Shown here: one piece after another, positions 45,140 to 57,642 of the stretch
Layout of the letters: each line of letters opens with the position of its first letter
How positions within the stretch are numbered: the stretch's first letter is position 1
NCBI GenBank assembly: GCA_026120185.1
Contig: JANUWF010003367.1
Span: forward strand, 2,082,001-2,146,000
Direction of reading: 5' to 3'
Length of the DNA stretch: 64,000 nt
DNA from: Voacanga thouarsii
Taxonomy: Eukaryota; Streptophyta; Magnoliopsida; Gentianales; Apocynaceae
Position numbers and translations under genes: made by a program
Notes under the pieces: generated by a model
Told to the model about the DNA's origin: nothing
The model's database searches: none
The model's input: only the letters and a program-made list of their open reading frames with translations

Positions 45140-48100
45140 ATGGGTAATCGGGTATGGGTAATATAGTTCCATACCCGGATCCATTTATATATAGTAATCG
45201 GGTAAACGGGCCGGGTCCGGGTCGGGTAGAAAATTATGTGTACCAGACCCGTTATAAACGGGTTCGGTACAGGTCCGAGTCCGGGTATACCCGACCCATT
45301 GACAGCCCTAACTGATGGCTGCATGGTTCTTTTGCATTTGCCACTGCACCACTATTATCACAGTACAAACTAATGGCTTGAGATGTAGAATGAACCACTT
45401 CAAGTTCTATCAAGAACTTCTTCAACCATATTGCATCTTTATCTGCTTCACAAGCTGCCACATATTCAGCTTTCATTGTAAAGTCAGCAATACAAGATTA
45501 TCTGATACTTCTCTACACAACTACACCCCGCCTAAGGTGAAAATAGAGCCTGAGGTGGACTTGCGAAGATCTCTATCAGTTTAAAAATTAGAATCAGTGT
45601 AACCTATAGGTACCAATTCTGAAGCTGAGTAAACTAGCATATATTCTCGAGTTCTGCAAAGATATTTGAATATATGATTCACTGTTGTCCAGTGTTCCGA
45701 TCTTGGGTTTGACTGATATCTACTGACCATCCCAACAACATGACAAATGTTTGGATGAGTACAAAGCATAACATAAATGAGACTTCCTACAGCTAATGCA
45801 TAAGGAACTCATTTCATGTACTCAACTTCATTACGAGTTTTAGAACTATACTTCTGAGATAACTGAATTCCATGTCTGAAAGGCAATTAACCTTTCTTGG
45901 AATTTTGTATAGAAAATCTCATTAATATTTTGTCAATATATGAACCTTGGGATAAAGCTATTTGTCTATTCTTTCTATCCCGAAGGATCTGAATGCCCAG
46001 AACATACCTTACTTCTCCCAAGTCTTTCATATCAAACTGTTTACCCAACTAACTTTTCACCAATGTTAATGTTCTTACATCATTTTCAATTAGAAGAATG
46101 TCATCAACATACAGTATGAGAAAAATCACCTTACCATCTATAATTCTCTTATAGACACAAGGTTCATCAGGATGCTGATTAAAACCATAAAATTTAATGG
46201 TTTGATCAAACCTGATATTTCAATATCTAGACGCTTGTTTAAGCCCATATACGAACCTATTCAACTTACAAACTTCTTGTTCTTGACCTTCTTGGATAAA
46301 ACCATCTGGCTGTGCCATGTAAATACATTCACCAAGATTTCCATTAAGGAAAGTTGTCTTGACGTTCATTTGCCATACTTCATAGTCAAAGTGAGCTATA
46401 ATGAATAAGAGGATTCTTATAGACTTTAGCATAACCACATGTGAGAAGGTTTCCTCATAGTCAATATCTTCTCGTTGGGTATAACCCTTAACAACCAATC
46501 TCACTTTGAAAGTTTCCACTTTCCCGTCTACTTTTCTCTTTCTTTTGTAGACCCATTTACACCTAATAAGTTTTACCCCATTAGGTAGGTCCATAAGTTC
46601 CCAGACAGAGTTAGTGTACATAGATTTCATTATTGAATCCATTGCACTCTTCCAATGGTCTGCGTCTATGTCCTCTATAGCTTCTTTATACGTAGTGGGA
46701 TCCTCTTCTTCCTCAAAAGAGATTGTTTGAAAAGTTTCTCCATAGAGTAAGTATCTAGAGGGACGTCGAATGACTCTCCCACTATGTCTAAGCTTTGGAA
46801 GTTCTTGGATGATTGGACTTTCCTCCTCCTCATTGACTAGAACCAGATCTGCTGATTCCTCAATGACTGGATTTTGAACAACGGCAGGAGGTTCTTCCAT
46901 TCTATGTGCCGATAAACCAGTGGGTATAGAAGGCGTAACATCTATTTCTCTCCCACTGGAATCTAGCATGTTAAGTGGTATAGATACGAATCCTCTACGT
47001 GAATCTTGAGTATGGATTTCTGTAACCATTTGCTTGGAATTATCTCTCTTAGTTTCTTCCAAAATAACCCTACTCTTATATCCTCGTTCTTCTATGTACT
47101 TGTCCTCTAAAAAAATTGCATTTGTGCTTACAAATGTTTTCTTATCTTGAGGACTATAGAAGTAGTATCCCTTTATTCCTTTTGGATACCCAACAAACAA
47201 ACATAAATTTGATCATGGTTCCATTTTATCCATCTTTCCCTTTAGCACATATGCAGGACAATCCCAAATACGGATATGTGTCAAATTAGGCCTTCGCCCA
47301 TTCCACAATTCCAATGGAGTCTTAGGGACAGACTTTGATGGAACCATATTCAATATATATGTTGCAGTTTATATAGCATATCCCCAAAAAGATGTCTTGG
47401 GTGTAGAGAAGTCTAACATTGTTCTGACCATGTCTAACAAGGTCTTGTTTCTCGTTTTTGCCACTTCATTTTGTTAAGGAGTGCCAAGTGCACTTAGTTA
47501 GGATAAAATTTCATTTTCTGACAAGTAAGATCTAAAGTCATGGGACAGATATTCTCCACCTTGATCTGATCGAAGTGTCTTAATGTTCTTTCCTTACTGC
47601 TTCTCAGTCTCAACTTTAAATTCTTTGAATTTTTCTAAAGTATCAGACTTATGAGTCATTAGGTAAACATATCTATATCTTAAGTAATTATCCGTAAAAG
47701 TAATGAAATACTCATACCCACCTCTAGCTTGGATACTAATTGGTCCACATACGTCATAATGCACTAATTATAAGACTTCCTTTGCTCTATTTCCTTTGGA
47801 AGGAAATGATCTTTTGGTCATTTTATCTTCCAAACAAGATTCGCAAACTTGAAAAGGTTCCACCTTTAAGTCACTTAAAGGGCATTCTTTTACAAGTCTT
47901 TGAATCCTATTTAGATTAATATGACCAAGTCTAAGATGTCATAGGAGAGTCTCATTAGTAGAATATAACTTAATGCGTTTGTTAGTTTCAGTATGATATA
48001 ATGAACTGTTGGTAGGTTTCAAAACATACGGACCATTATTTAAATATCTATGACATATCAAAGTGTTATTCAAAAATATCTCTACTGAAAATTTATTAAA

Positions 48101-49244
48101 TTTAACAGAATATTTTTGCTTAAATAATAAAGAAACTGAAATCAAATTTCGATAAATATCGGGAACATAATAACTATTTTTCAAAACCAAATGTTTATTA
48201 TCAAAATAAAGATAAACATCTCTAATAGCTCTTGTAGATATCACTGATCTTGTGTCAACCCTAAGAGTATGCTCTCCTTCATTGAGATGTCTGGTTACTT
48301 GGAACCTTTACAATGAATTGCAAACATAGTTAGTAACTCCAGAATCTACTATCCAAGTATTTGTAGAATCAACCACTAAACAAGTTTCAATGTAGGATAA
48401 CTCACCAGTACCTTGCTTGCGTTTTGCTAAGTAATCTGGGCACTGTGTCTTCCAATGTCCTTTTTGCTTGCAGTGGAAACATTTACCTTTTGGCTTTTCA
48501 TCCACTTTTACTTTCTTAACCTGCTGTTTAGGCCCTTTATTATTCTGCTTCTTCTTATTTTCTCCTTTGTCCTTAAGCTTGGAAGAGGAAGATCCAGCAT
48601 GAGTTAGAATAAGAGCGTTACCACTTCCCACTTTTAGGGTAGCCTCGGCGCTATCAAACTCCTTCATCTACTCTGTAAGAGACATCTCCATCTTATTCCT
48701 GTTATAATTAACTTTGAACTGTGAGAACATCTCTGTGAGAGTTTCTAGAGCCATATCAACTTGAGTTTCAGGCTTAATTTCAGCCCCTAAGACCTCTGTC
48801 ACATTGAAGCGATCAAGTCTAACATATGATCCCTCACGGGCGTTCCAGGTTTCATGCGCATATTCATTATGCGCCTCATTGCTGCTTGACGAGCCTAACT
48901 CCTTTGTGCTCAAACATTTGCTGGAGGCTTCTCATAATGTCTGTAGCGGTTGTCATGTTCTTATGTTTCTGCTGCAACACATTTGAGATAAATCCCAAAA
49001 TTTAGCAGTGAGCCATCTCATCAGAACTCAACCATTTATCATAAGCCTCCTTTTGTTCGCGCGTGGACTTTCAGTAGGCTTAGCAGGACATCGTTCAATT
49101 AGCACGTATTTGAGCTTCTCAACAGTGAGTACGATTATGAGGTTCCGTTTCCAATCAATAAAATTTTCTCCAACCAGTTGGATCTTTGTTAAAATTTGGG
49201 ATAAAGTGTTGGAAGTCATTTTTTTGAAATAAAATAAAATAAAA

Positions 49245-50216
49245 TATATGAACCATTCATCATATCATGATGCATAATCAATATAAAATAGTATGATGCA
49301 TGATCAATATGATAATATTTTAGGTAATAATACAACAACCTAAAACTCTACAGTGACATGTACCTCTATAGGAGATAATAATGTAACTTATAGTTAAGTT
49401 ATGATCCGCAACCTAAAACCCCAAAGTAATATGCACCTTTATAGGAGATAACAATATACCTTATAATTAGGCTTGGATCATCCCACTAAAATTAATATAT
49501 CTTGCATTTAAATGCAATATTAGTTTTAGTGTTGTTAATATTTTGGTCATCATAGACATTATTTAGATATTCTATAGGAAATCCTTATAATGTCTTTGAT
49601 TTAAGTGTAACTCCTATATTTAATTTTTTTTTTGTTATATATAAAGTTTCCAATCCAATCACATCACTTATAGGGTAATTATGAATGAATTAAACTTTAA
49701 AAAAAATAATTAAAATTTTGATGCCCAATCTAGTAACCAATAAAACGTAGCTTTCCTATAGGGAAACTATTTAAAATGGCATGAAGCAAACGTTAATTTT
49801 ACTAATAGGCTAATAGAGGAGGCCTAAGGTTAATTAAAATTAACAATTTCACACTTAAATTTTTTTAATTTAATAAAAAATATTAATTTATTTATGCATA
49901 ACTAAATAGTACCTAGAGTGGTGTTAATATAAACTATATGGCATGTTAACATGAATGATATATAATTCAATCAAAATTAAATAGTAAAATTATAAAATAA
50001 AAATAATTTTATGGTCAACCTAGACTCCAAAATAAAATTACAATTAAAAATCTAATTGGCTAACAAAATAGCCAACCTTCAATCTTCTACAATATTAATT
50101 TGTTGAAGCAAAATAACAACAAAAGCTCTGCTGTGGAATGCTGGATAGAATGCTATGCTATGCCTCCATATTAGTGGTCTTGGGATCAAATCCCAACTTT
50201 GGCACTTTCTTCCCCT

Positions 50217-50301
<85 letters not shown>

Positions 50302-50800
50302 TAAAGAGGCTATTAAGGGCCCAGGCTGCTGCCCTAGCCCGCCCGCTTGGCCCAGCATGCTGGACTACTACTCTAGCCCAGTCGCTGGGCCACAGACTAT
50401 TTGGCTGCTGGATCTGCTGGCCCAGTAATGGGCCAGCCCAACACCAAGAAGCAGCAACATTGCAATGCCAAATTTCACGCCGCCAATTTAGATTTCTCTA
50501 TTCTCGCCTCTGTGAATTACTCTCGTTCGATTACAATTTTTTTTTTAATAATAATAACATAAATTTAAAATTAAAAGAAAACTCAAAAAGGAAACACGGA
50601 GATGTAATCCATCTCTTTTATTACATGACTCGATAATACTTATACATATTCACCGAATAAAAAACTATGGCCATAAAATTATTTTGAACAGAATTAATCA
50701 AATCATTCACCATGAACATAAATGCATTATTCCTACACCGGTCAACTAAATATATGCATAAAAAATTTAATCTTAACACATAAGCACATATCAAAACTGA
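49245..50800. other. Copia 5' untranslated leader region
   Basis: AT-rich stretch between gag start and the primer-binding site. It holds a diverged ~75-bp tandem repeat (CAACCTAAAA...TATAGGAGATAA at about 49338 and 49410) and an (AT)n microsatellite. No gene. Confidence 0.55.
50222..50298. repeat. (AT)n microsatellite, ~38 units
   Basis: Uninterrupted TA dinucleotide run of about 77 bp inside the copia leader; a likely polymorphic marker and a likely place for length error. Confidence 0.95.
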
Positions 50801-50814
50801 GCTCTGATATCAAT

Positions 50815-51451
50815 TGTTAGTTAATAGGATCGATATATTTATGTGTCAACTAGATTAAACCCTTAGAATACGTGAAACGAACCATACCTTTGTAGATATC
50901 ACCTTCACCAATATGTTTTTTGAAGTCTTTGGCCTTCTGGTAATACTCCAAACCCCCAAATCTTCTTCAATGTAATCTCCCTAGACTAGAAAATTGCTAA
51001 TCGTGTTTTCTTTCTTTCTTTATTGAGGGTGGACTCACACAAAAATTGAGAAAATAAAACTCAAAGAATAACAACGTTGTTTTTCACGTATGTCAAAAAT
51101 AGAGTCATAACACAATATGTATAGTTGACTCTACCTCAAAATATAAATCCTGATAAAATAAGAAAAGTATAGTTGAGTACAACTATTTCCACTTATCCTA
51201 TTCCATTTCAAATACAATTTTTAGTTTTCTGTAATTTTCATTAATAAATTACAATTTATTATTGTCCTATAATTAGGAGTCACTGAAGGGACCTGACCGG
51301 ATACAATTAGACTAAACTCCAATAAATTATTTTGTCAATAAAAATAATTTATTAATTACGTTCCACTCCACTAAAAGAACATAACTGCACTCTTATTCTA
51401 ATCGCAATTATTGGAGTCAATAATTATATCCAATGATTGATCGATCCAACA
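50815..51451 (-). repeat. 5' LTR of the large copia element
   Basis: About 637 bp, pair of 36331-36967. It ends exactly where RopGEF exon sequence (WKRK) begins on the right. Confidence 0.8.
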
Positions 51452-52548
51452 GAATTTCCTCTTCCAAATCACTATAGATGCCTCAATTCTGTTCTTGAGG
51501 TCTAGAGCTTTGCGCTCTGATGACAAGTCCATGGTAGAAAGGAACTAAATGGGATCAAAGAGCTTAATAGTAATATTCTTATAGGTTATATTGCCAAGGC
51601 TTGTTGTGCCATTCTAACCAAAATGCAACATAAGCAAAATTAGTAATGCTTTACCATAATAGTTCCTAGAGGAAATATCTTGAGAGGGTCTTTTGGTTTT
51701 CTGTTTGCCATACCTTTGGGAGTGACTCAATATAGTTCTAAGGAATTTCCATTTCTGATAGTATTTGAGCATTGACATCCATGGAAGCTTTCAATAATGT
51801 GGAGACACAATCCTTTTTATATTGCAGAAATTTACGTGATGCATCTGATAGTCCATTGGTAGGAATCCTAGGTAACCACCATTTATCATTTCTCTAGACA
51901 CTATTCTCGACTCCTCTGCATCTCTTGAGACATTCCAAAATTCATTCTCGTATTGGAAATTATCCAGATAGTCCTGTTAAATCAATTTGACATCGTTTAG
52001 TATATAATATGTAGAATGCCAACATCAGAAGAAGGTTCAACATGATTATAGATTCTCACAATAAGCATTGCATCAAGCCTGTGCAAGATTGGGATATCCA
52101 TGAGCAGATCTCTCCTTTCTGATTACCATTATCTATGCAAGAAGAAATTAAAATTTCAAGTTACAAATCTATTGCATCTTTCGAATATGTTTTAGACAAA
52201 TAAGGCTTTATTACTCTATTCTTAGATTTTATTAATCAACTTTTGTTCTCCATCTTTATTTCCGCTTTGCGAATATGGGTTCTAATTTCCACTACCCAAA
52301 CACAAAAGCTGCATATCTAGGGGGGGAAAATGCAATCCAAGAGTAATTGTATCCATTAACTACAAATATCATAACATGGATATAATAATATTCAGGATTC
52401 TTAAGGAGATTATCTCATCCGTTCTATGAAATTCTTTTACCAACATGATCCATGAAGGCATTTGACAAAGCCAAAGTTGGTGAAACGCCCTTGTCACCAC
52501 TTGCTCTCCCAAAAGTAGCTTGACAAACCTTTCCTTCATCAATTCCAT

Positions 52549-53044
52549 ATTTGAGCCAAAAATTCATTATTTTTATACAAATTATGAGCTAATGAATGTA
52601 GACAGAATGATCAAGAAAGAAAAATAAAATTCTTGACAAATTAAAGTCTGATCAACTAAATATAGATTGAATTTTTTTGTAAGCTTGGCCAAGATATCCA
52701 TCAAACAAAACACCTACAATTCCAATAAAGGCAATAAAATGAGCACTACATTATAGTGCTACATACTTGAAGATTGTCTCTCCTTAGTTAAGGGCCCCCT
52801 TCCCTCAGGGGCATCCTTGCTTATCAATAGAATGATTAAAAAAACTATGTATTGCTTAAGAATCTAAAAATGAGGAATGTTTTGCTCCACCTTAACTCCT
52901 AAACTACAACCTATCATCCATGACTTCCCTGCCATTTCCATTTTTCAAGATCAAACTATGTGCTTGTCTTTTTGGTAGAGGGACATCAAACATCTTCCTG
53001 ATGCATAATGCTGAAAAAGAAAAATGGATAAGGCATAATGCTGA
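52549..53044. other. Spacer upstream of the RopGEF pseudogene
   Basis: No gene recognised; RopGEF N-terminal exons are not identifiable here. Confidence 0.4.
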
Positions 53045-53141
53045 AAAGTAGAGCAAAGAGACTGGACTGAGCTTGACTTTGCAGGCTTAGGTTCGTCCTT
53101 CTTTTCTCCAATATGGAATTGAAAACACTTTATAGCCTTCA
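53045..53141 (-). pseudogene. N-terminal fragment of a receptor-like cytoplasmic kinase
   Basis: The minus strand reads KCFQFHIGEKKDEPKPAKSS and SVQSL. This resembles the short N-terminal leader of plant RLCK-VII kinases of the PCRK/PBL19 kind (KCF-F-GEKKDEPK). No kinase domain follows, and the frame decays in the next 100 bp. It is probably a captured or duplicated fragment. Confidence 0.5.
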
Positions 53142-53448
53142 ATAGATTGTAACACCCTTAATGGGGGTGCAAATGTAAAAATTAAACGTCAACACCATGT
53201 AGACAACTAAGGCATGCAAATTGTAGGTTGTGAATAAGGCAAAATAAAATATTTTCTTGGTATGCATTTTAATTAGATTAAACTTGTTCTCTGACATTAA
53301 AAAAACCTACTAGTGAAATATAAAATGTTTGAACAAAAAGAGATTTTGATACACTCTCAATTTCATCGTTGACACTAAAGAAGCTACTAGTGAAACATAA
53401 ATTGTTTGAATAATAGGAAATTTTGATACATGCTCAATTTTATTTTAC

Positions 53449-53530
53449 CTTATTGAGGGCCTCTACTAAGGAAGTTCTTCTAACCTCCTCAGAAGACATC
53501 CCTAGACTTGCAAGAGATGCAACGTCCAAG
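53449..53530 (-). pseudogene. Isolated exon-like fragment of unknown origin
   Basis: The minus strand reads LDVASLASLGMSSEEVRRTS and LVEALNK, then a GTAAAA donor. It looks coding (clean frame, good donor) but I do not recognise the protein, and no partner exon was found nearby. Confidence 0.35.
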
Positions 53531-56492
53531 TTATTGTGTTAAAAAATGAGTACAAAGCTAAGCTCCAAAAGGCATATAGAAATTTCTGTACAAGTTGATT
53601 TTTACAATATGAACGAGGTCTAATTAAAAACTCTACATATGTAAATTATTTCTAAATCACATACTTGCGAAATAACAAAATTGAAATTCCATCATGTAAA
53701 AACCAAAAGTGTTAATAAGTTCTACTTTTGAGTTTAGATGATACAGAGAATCCATCCAATGTTTCAAGACTCAGTAATTTAAAAGTTCTCCCATTATCAA
53801 GTTTTAGTTGTACCAAACAGTATCTTAAAAAGTTTGAAGGATTTAATCACATCCTCATTAATATGTATCTTATATTCTCTCAATTCTTTTTCTCTTGTCC
53901 ATACCCTTCTTGGAGCTCTAAGAAACAATCTCAAGATTGTATGACATTAGAGCCCAATTCTAAATATGATACCAACCAATAGAATTGCAATGTTATTTAT
54001 TGAGCATAAGAGACATGGACTTTTTGTCTAAATATGATATATAAAAAATGTAAGGTGTGGACATATAGCACAAAACTACCTTAACTATGTATTTCTAAAC
54101 ATTGCCAATCATCATTATTTCTCTCTTTTCTCATTGTTTATGATGTCCTACTAAATCATTTAGCATAATTTATCGGCGAACAATTCATCTCACAACATAT
54201 TCTACTAAATAAATTCTTCATGTCAAATAACAAACAAGTAAAAAAGGCCTCCAATTTTCCACCTTGGGAAACATTCCAAATAGAAGATTTACATCGTGCA
54301 AAACATTACCTACAATAAACTGATTCAAGTTAAAATATTACAGAGCCATACAAGGGAGAGAAAAAAAATCTTAATTTAGAGAAAGCTTTTTGTAAGCACT
54401 CTTAATTTCCTAATCAGAAGAATCTCTTGATACGCACAAGACCTCATACGAATATCTCCTCAATGTCAGAGCTGATGGCCACTCCATCTTCAAACCCACC
54501 ATTCCCCTTTATACTGACTCTATATAAACACTTTCCCTTTAGTCTTTTTCCTCCCTCAAACTTCCATTCTCTTCTCTTGTTACCCAGATCTCAACAAAAA
54601 ATATTACAATGAGAAAAAAAAGAATCAGAATTACAAAAACAAATCCAAAACTTTGAATCTCCAAACGCTAAAGATCCAAATTAGAAAGAAAATTTCTTAA
54701 AAAAAGGATGAAGTTACCACTCTTGTCATAGTCATATGGGGCATCATCCACTGCTAATTTTTGAATAAAAACAATGATAGACGAGACAATTCACAATTCA
54801 AAAAAAAAAAAAAAGAAAATCCTTATTAAGATGCCTCGAAGAAACAAAGGGTGAATCAAAAAGTTGGAAATCAAATTCACTGAAGACCAAGAGATGTTAA
54901 GAGTTTGGAAAGGGAGTCGAATAGAATGAGTGACTTGTGATGATCATTAAATTAAAACCTTGATAATTAAAAAAAATAAAAATATTATAAGATGACTAAA
55001 TTAAATTTGATGACTAAACAAATCTTGAACGTTAAAATAGTTATTTAAAAATATAGATGAAATTTGAGTCATTAATTACAGGAGATATATCCTCTATTAA
55101 ATCTAAATCATTTACTAAAAAACTTAAAAAGTTAGAACAAAAATAAAAATTATATAAATAATTTGTAAAGACCATTTACTCCATTCTTCACAATTAGAAT
55201 ATATATTTAGAAAACTATATAGCGAAGGATGTTGATTGTCACGTTCAAATGATTCAATTGCTCAAGACGTTCAATCTATCACAAGACTTGTAAACTTGCT
55301 CCTCCATCCATTTTACTGGGCTGGAAGACTCCTTTCGTAATCCATGGCCTGCAAGGATTTACTTTGTTTGAATGATCTAACAGACAATCACCTAACGACT
55401 AGTTTGGAAGTTGAAAACTGGAGAGAAGATAAGGGAATTGGAGAGAAAGGATAGAAGATCCTTTGTTTGCCAGAAAAGAACAGAAGTGGGGTAATGGAGG
55501 ATCACTCCAATCTCAAAAATCCTTTCTCTCCAAGAGTAGAGAGAAATGAATAGAAGAGAAGAAAAGATCATTTATATTTTTCTTAAAAGTTAATTTTGCC
55601 CATTTTATTCTAATAACAACTTTTATTTCTTTTTATATCCTGTATAAAATAAAGATATTTTGATAAATTAACTTTTATCCTTTTTTTTTCTTTCCAAGCT
55701 CTCAAATAAAAAGTACTTCTTTTCTTTTCTTTTCTAAACTCTCAAACAATATTAAACATAATTTACTTCACTTTTTTTTCTCTCTTAATTTAAAATTTCT
55801 CTCTCTCTCTCTCTTTTTTTTTTTTTTCTCTCATAAACTTCCAAACGAACCCTAAAAGCAGGATTAATCCAAACTAGGCATAGTAGCTGCCTCTAAAAAA
55901 AAGTTTACCTTTTACTTTTTTAAAAAATTTGTAAAAATAAAAATATTATCCTTTTTTTTGGGGGGGCGGGTAGTGGGGGTATAAAGAAGTAGTTAACCAT
56001 TCCATTTACCATTAGACCAAGGGGGATTCACCAGCCCGTCTACATTCAGATAATGAACAAGAGGAGAGAATTAGTTGGGATTCTTCTGATATTCCACGCG
56101 CTGCAAGCCCACTTAGCAGATTCTTTAGATGGATACCCTAGATGTAGTGTACTATTTCTCTGGTGTTTGTGCAATACCCCTTGGCCACCTCAATGATTGA
56201 ACTACTTCTCCAATCTACTGAGTTTGTTTGGCCTTGAATTCAAATAATTGCTACCAAAGCATCCCTATAATTATTTTTTATAATATATCCCCAAAATTTA
56301 GATTTTTTTTTTGCTCTTTATCATAATTTTAAATTTCTTCTCATTTAAAAAATTATCCTTAGAAAAGAAAAGTCAATCCAAATATCTCTCTTACACTAAA
56401 ATTCCTTTAGGGGAAATGGCGTTATGAAGGTAAAAGCAAAAGAATTCCGTTTTATCTTTTCAAGTAATTAGCAATAACGTAAATAGTGGTTG

Positions 56493-56525
<33 letters not shown>

Positions 56526-57642
56526 TATATATATTGCTTATATTTGGAAGGAGAGGGGAAAAAAAGGTATTTTAAATTTGGAAGGTTCCAAATTGGACTT
56601 TATGAGGCTAAATATCCAAGCCCCTAACAACCCCTGCTTAGATGTCAACTTGTGGGAATTGAGAACCTCTAATATCCTTCCATATGGATGGCCTCCGACC
56701 ACTGGCTTGTGATGAGTATCAAGGAGCCGCTTCTAGTTCAACCCCCATCCGTGGCTTGTCACCCAAAATCCCATACTTTTATAAATGGTAATTCAATTAA
56801 GTAAATATAATTTTAATTATGTAATATATAATATATTTTTAATAATTTTTTATTTCTGTTATTACTCCGTATTTATTAAGTAAATATATAAAATATAATT
56901 CTTCTTTCAACCAAAACAGTGTAACATAATATCATTTTGATTGTAATGAATATTATTATTTCATATTACCCAAATAAATACAAAATCTATATATTGAAAT
57001 AAGTTTATTTAATAATTTATTAATTTACATAAAAAACTCGTGACAATTAAATTAATAATTTATCGATTTAGTAGACAATTGCGTAAATAAAATTTTATTT
57101 CTTAATTAAATCTCTTGCTTTGCAATAGAATCATCTCCATTTAATCAATTGACAACTTCTTAAACCTCAAACTCATTATGTGAAAATTACCTCTATTATA
57201 AATTATGTAACAACATAAACAATTTTAAATTTATAAATCGTACGTCTTTTCTTGTAATGAAAGACTCATTTCTCTTACATTACGTACAAATATCTAAACC
57301 TCTAATTTAGGTTTTATTCGAGATGGCCCGGCCATCAGTCTTTGTTTTATTGTAGTATTGTAGTAATAAAGGGAAAATATTAAAAAAACAATTAAAGAAA
57401 AACTCACTCAAGTACAACATCGCGCGGCAACGTTCAAAGTTTGACAAATATTGCAACACGACTTTGATTCGGCAATTACCGAAGACACGCTGCCTTATAG
57501 ACAAGTCAAACCATCACCAACTAAAAAGAGGGAATGCCGGCGGCTCATGTCTTTCTTCTTAGAAACCACCGCAGAAACATTAGATAAGCCATCGAAATTT
57601 TGGTCCATTGTTTCATTTCATTCTGATCTTCATCTTTTCAAA
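53531..57642. other. Intergenic spacer
   Basis: About 4.1 kb with no gene recognised. It includes CT/AG-rich stretches at 55790-55830, a G-rich run at 55958-55976, an (AT)n run at 56496-56531, and the 5' flank of the metalloproteinase gene. The 64-codon open extension in front of the metalloproteinase start (57451-57642) is treated as leader because it has no signal peptide and no family resemblance. Confidence 0.5.

Larger units (their letters stand above)
40040..45310 (-). mobile_element. hAT DNA transposon with transposase remnant
   Basis: 5271 bp. Ends TAGGGCTGTAAACGGGTC (left) and, inverted, TAGGGCTGTCAATGGGTC (right) are hAT-type terminal inverted repeats. The flanking 8-mers GCTGATGG (40032-40039) and ACTGATGG (45311-45318) are an 8-bp target duplication with one mismatch. 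It sits inside the copia RNase H frame, which resumes on both sides (PCSHQ / RGKHIERKY). Subterminal GGGTCCGGG / ACCCGG-rich blocks lie at both ends. It encodes a broken transposase on the minus strand. Confidence 0.9.
37725..49219 (-). pseudogene. Copia gag-pol polyprotein, disrupted
   Basis: Gag starts at 49219 (VGENFIDWKRNL), with a CCHC zinc knuckle CFHCKQKGHWKTQC near 48450. Protease WIVDSGVTNYVC keeps Asp-Ser-Gly. The integrase stretch near 47470 carries a stop in the GTPQQNGVAE motif. The region 46220-47200 is open for 326 codons and contains CKWVYKRKRKVDGKVE and the RT start (NVKTTFLNGNL, where active copies have DVKTAFLNG). RNase H pieces at 45581-45769 and 45252-45476 (CDNSGAVANAKEP) are followed by a hAT insertion. 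The frame then continues at 40011-40031 (RGKHIERKY), is cut by an LTR-type insertion, and ends at 37725-37883 (HLLGEIFQRGDVEV to DMSHLL). Several stops make it inactive. Confidence 0.9.
36331..51451 (-). mobile_element. TNT1-like Ty1/copia retrotransposon with nested insertions
   Basis: Direct repeats at 36331-36967 (3' LTR) and 50815-51451 (5' LTR) both read, on the minus strand, TGTTGGATCGATCAATC to CCTATTAACTAACA. A primer-binding site TGATATCAGAGC lies at 50801-50812. The polyprotein ends at 37725 and a polypurine-like GACAAGTGAGAGAA follows (37711-37724). Host RopGEF sequence is continuous across the ends. Flanking 5-mers AATTC and GTTTC match at three of five positions (a decayed target duplication). 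Net of nested insertions the element is about 7.7 kb. One doubt: a second LTR-like start TGTTAGATATGCCC sits right after the polypurine tract at 37706, so the 3' LTR may be 1.37 kb and the 5' LTR truncated. Confidence 0.85.
35776..52548 (-). pseudogene. RopGEF (PRONE domain) pseudogene split by a 15-kb transposon nest
   Basis: Reading the minus strand, the right block (51452-52548) gives MELMKERFVKLLLGE, then DIPILHRLDAMLI, QYENEFWNVSRDAEES, a WWLPRIPTNGLSDASRKFLQ segment, MEIP-stop-NYIESLPK, NGTTSLGN and FLSTMDLSSERKALDLKNRI with EASIVIWKRK. The left block (35776-36330) continues with the HKDGK region, ELFEDRAE-like DNA, LESYLRVLESLANTVINCIE, DILYADSLA and a TLLTYDFMTWNLE end. This is the catalytic PRONE domain and C terminus of a plant Rop guanine nucleotide exchange factor. 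Lesions: frameshifts after LLLGE and before WWLP, GAG-to-TAG and CAG-to-TAG type stops, and the insertion itself, which fell inside an exon. Splice sites (for example TTTAACAG before DYLDNF) are still readable, so it was once an intron-bearing gene. Confidence 0.85.

Noticed and set aside
57451..57642. Upstream in-frame ATG extending the metalloproteinase by 64 residues
   Set aside because: The extension has no family resemblance and would bury the signal peptide that begins at 57643.
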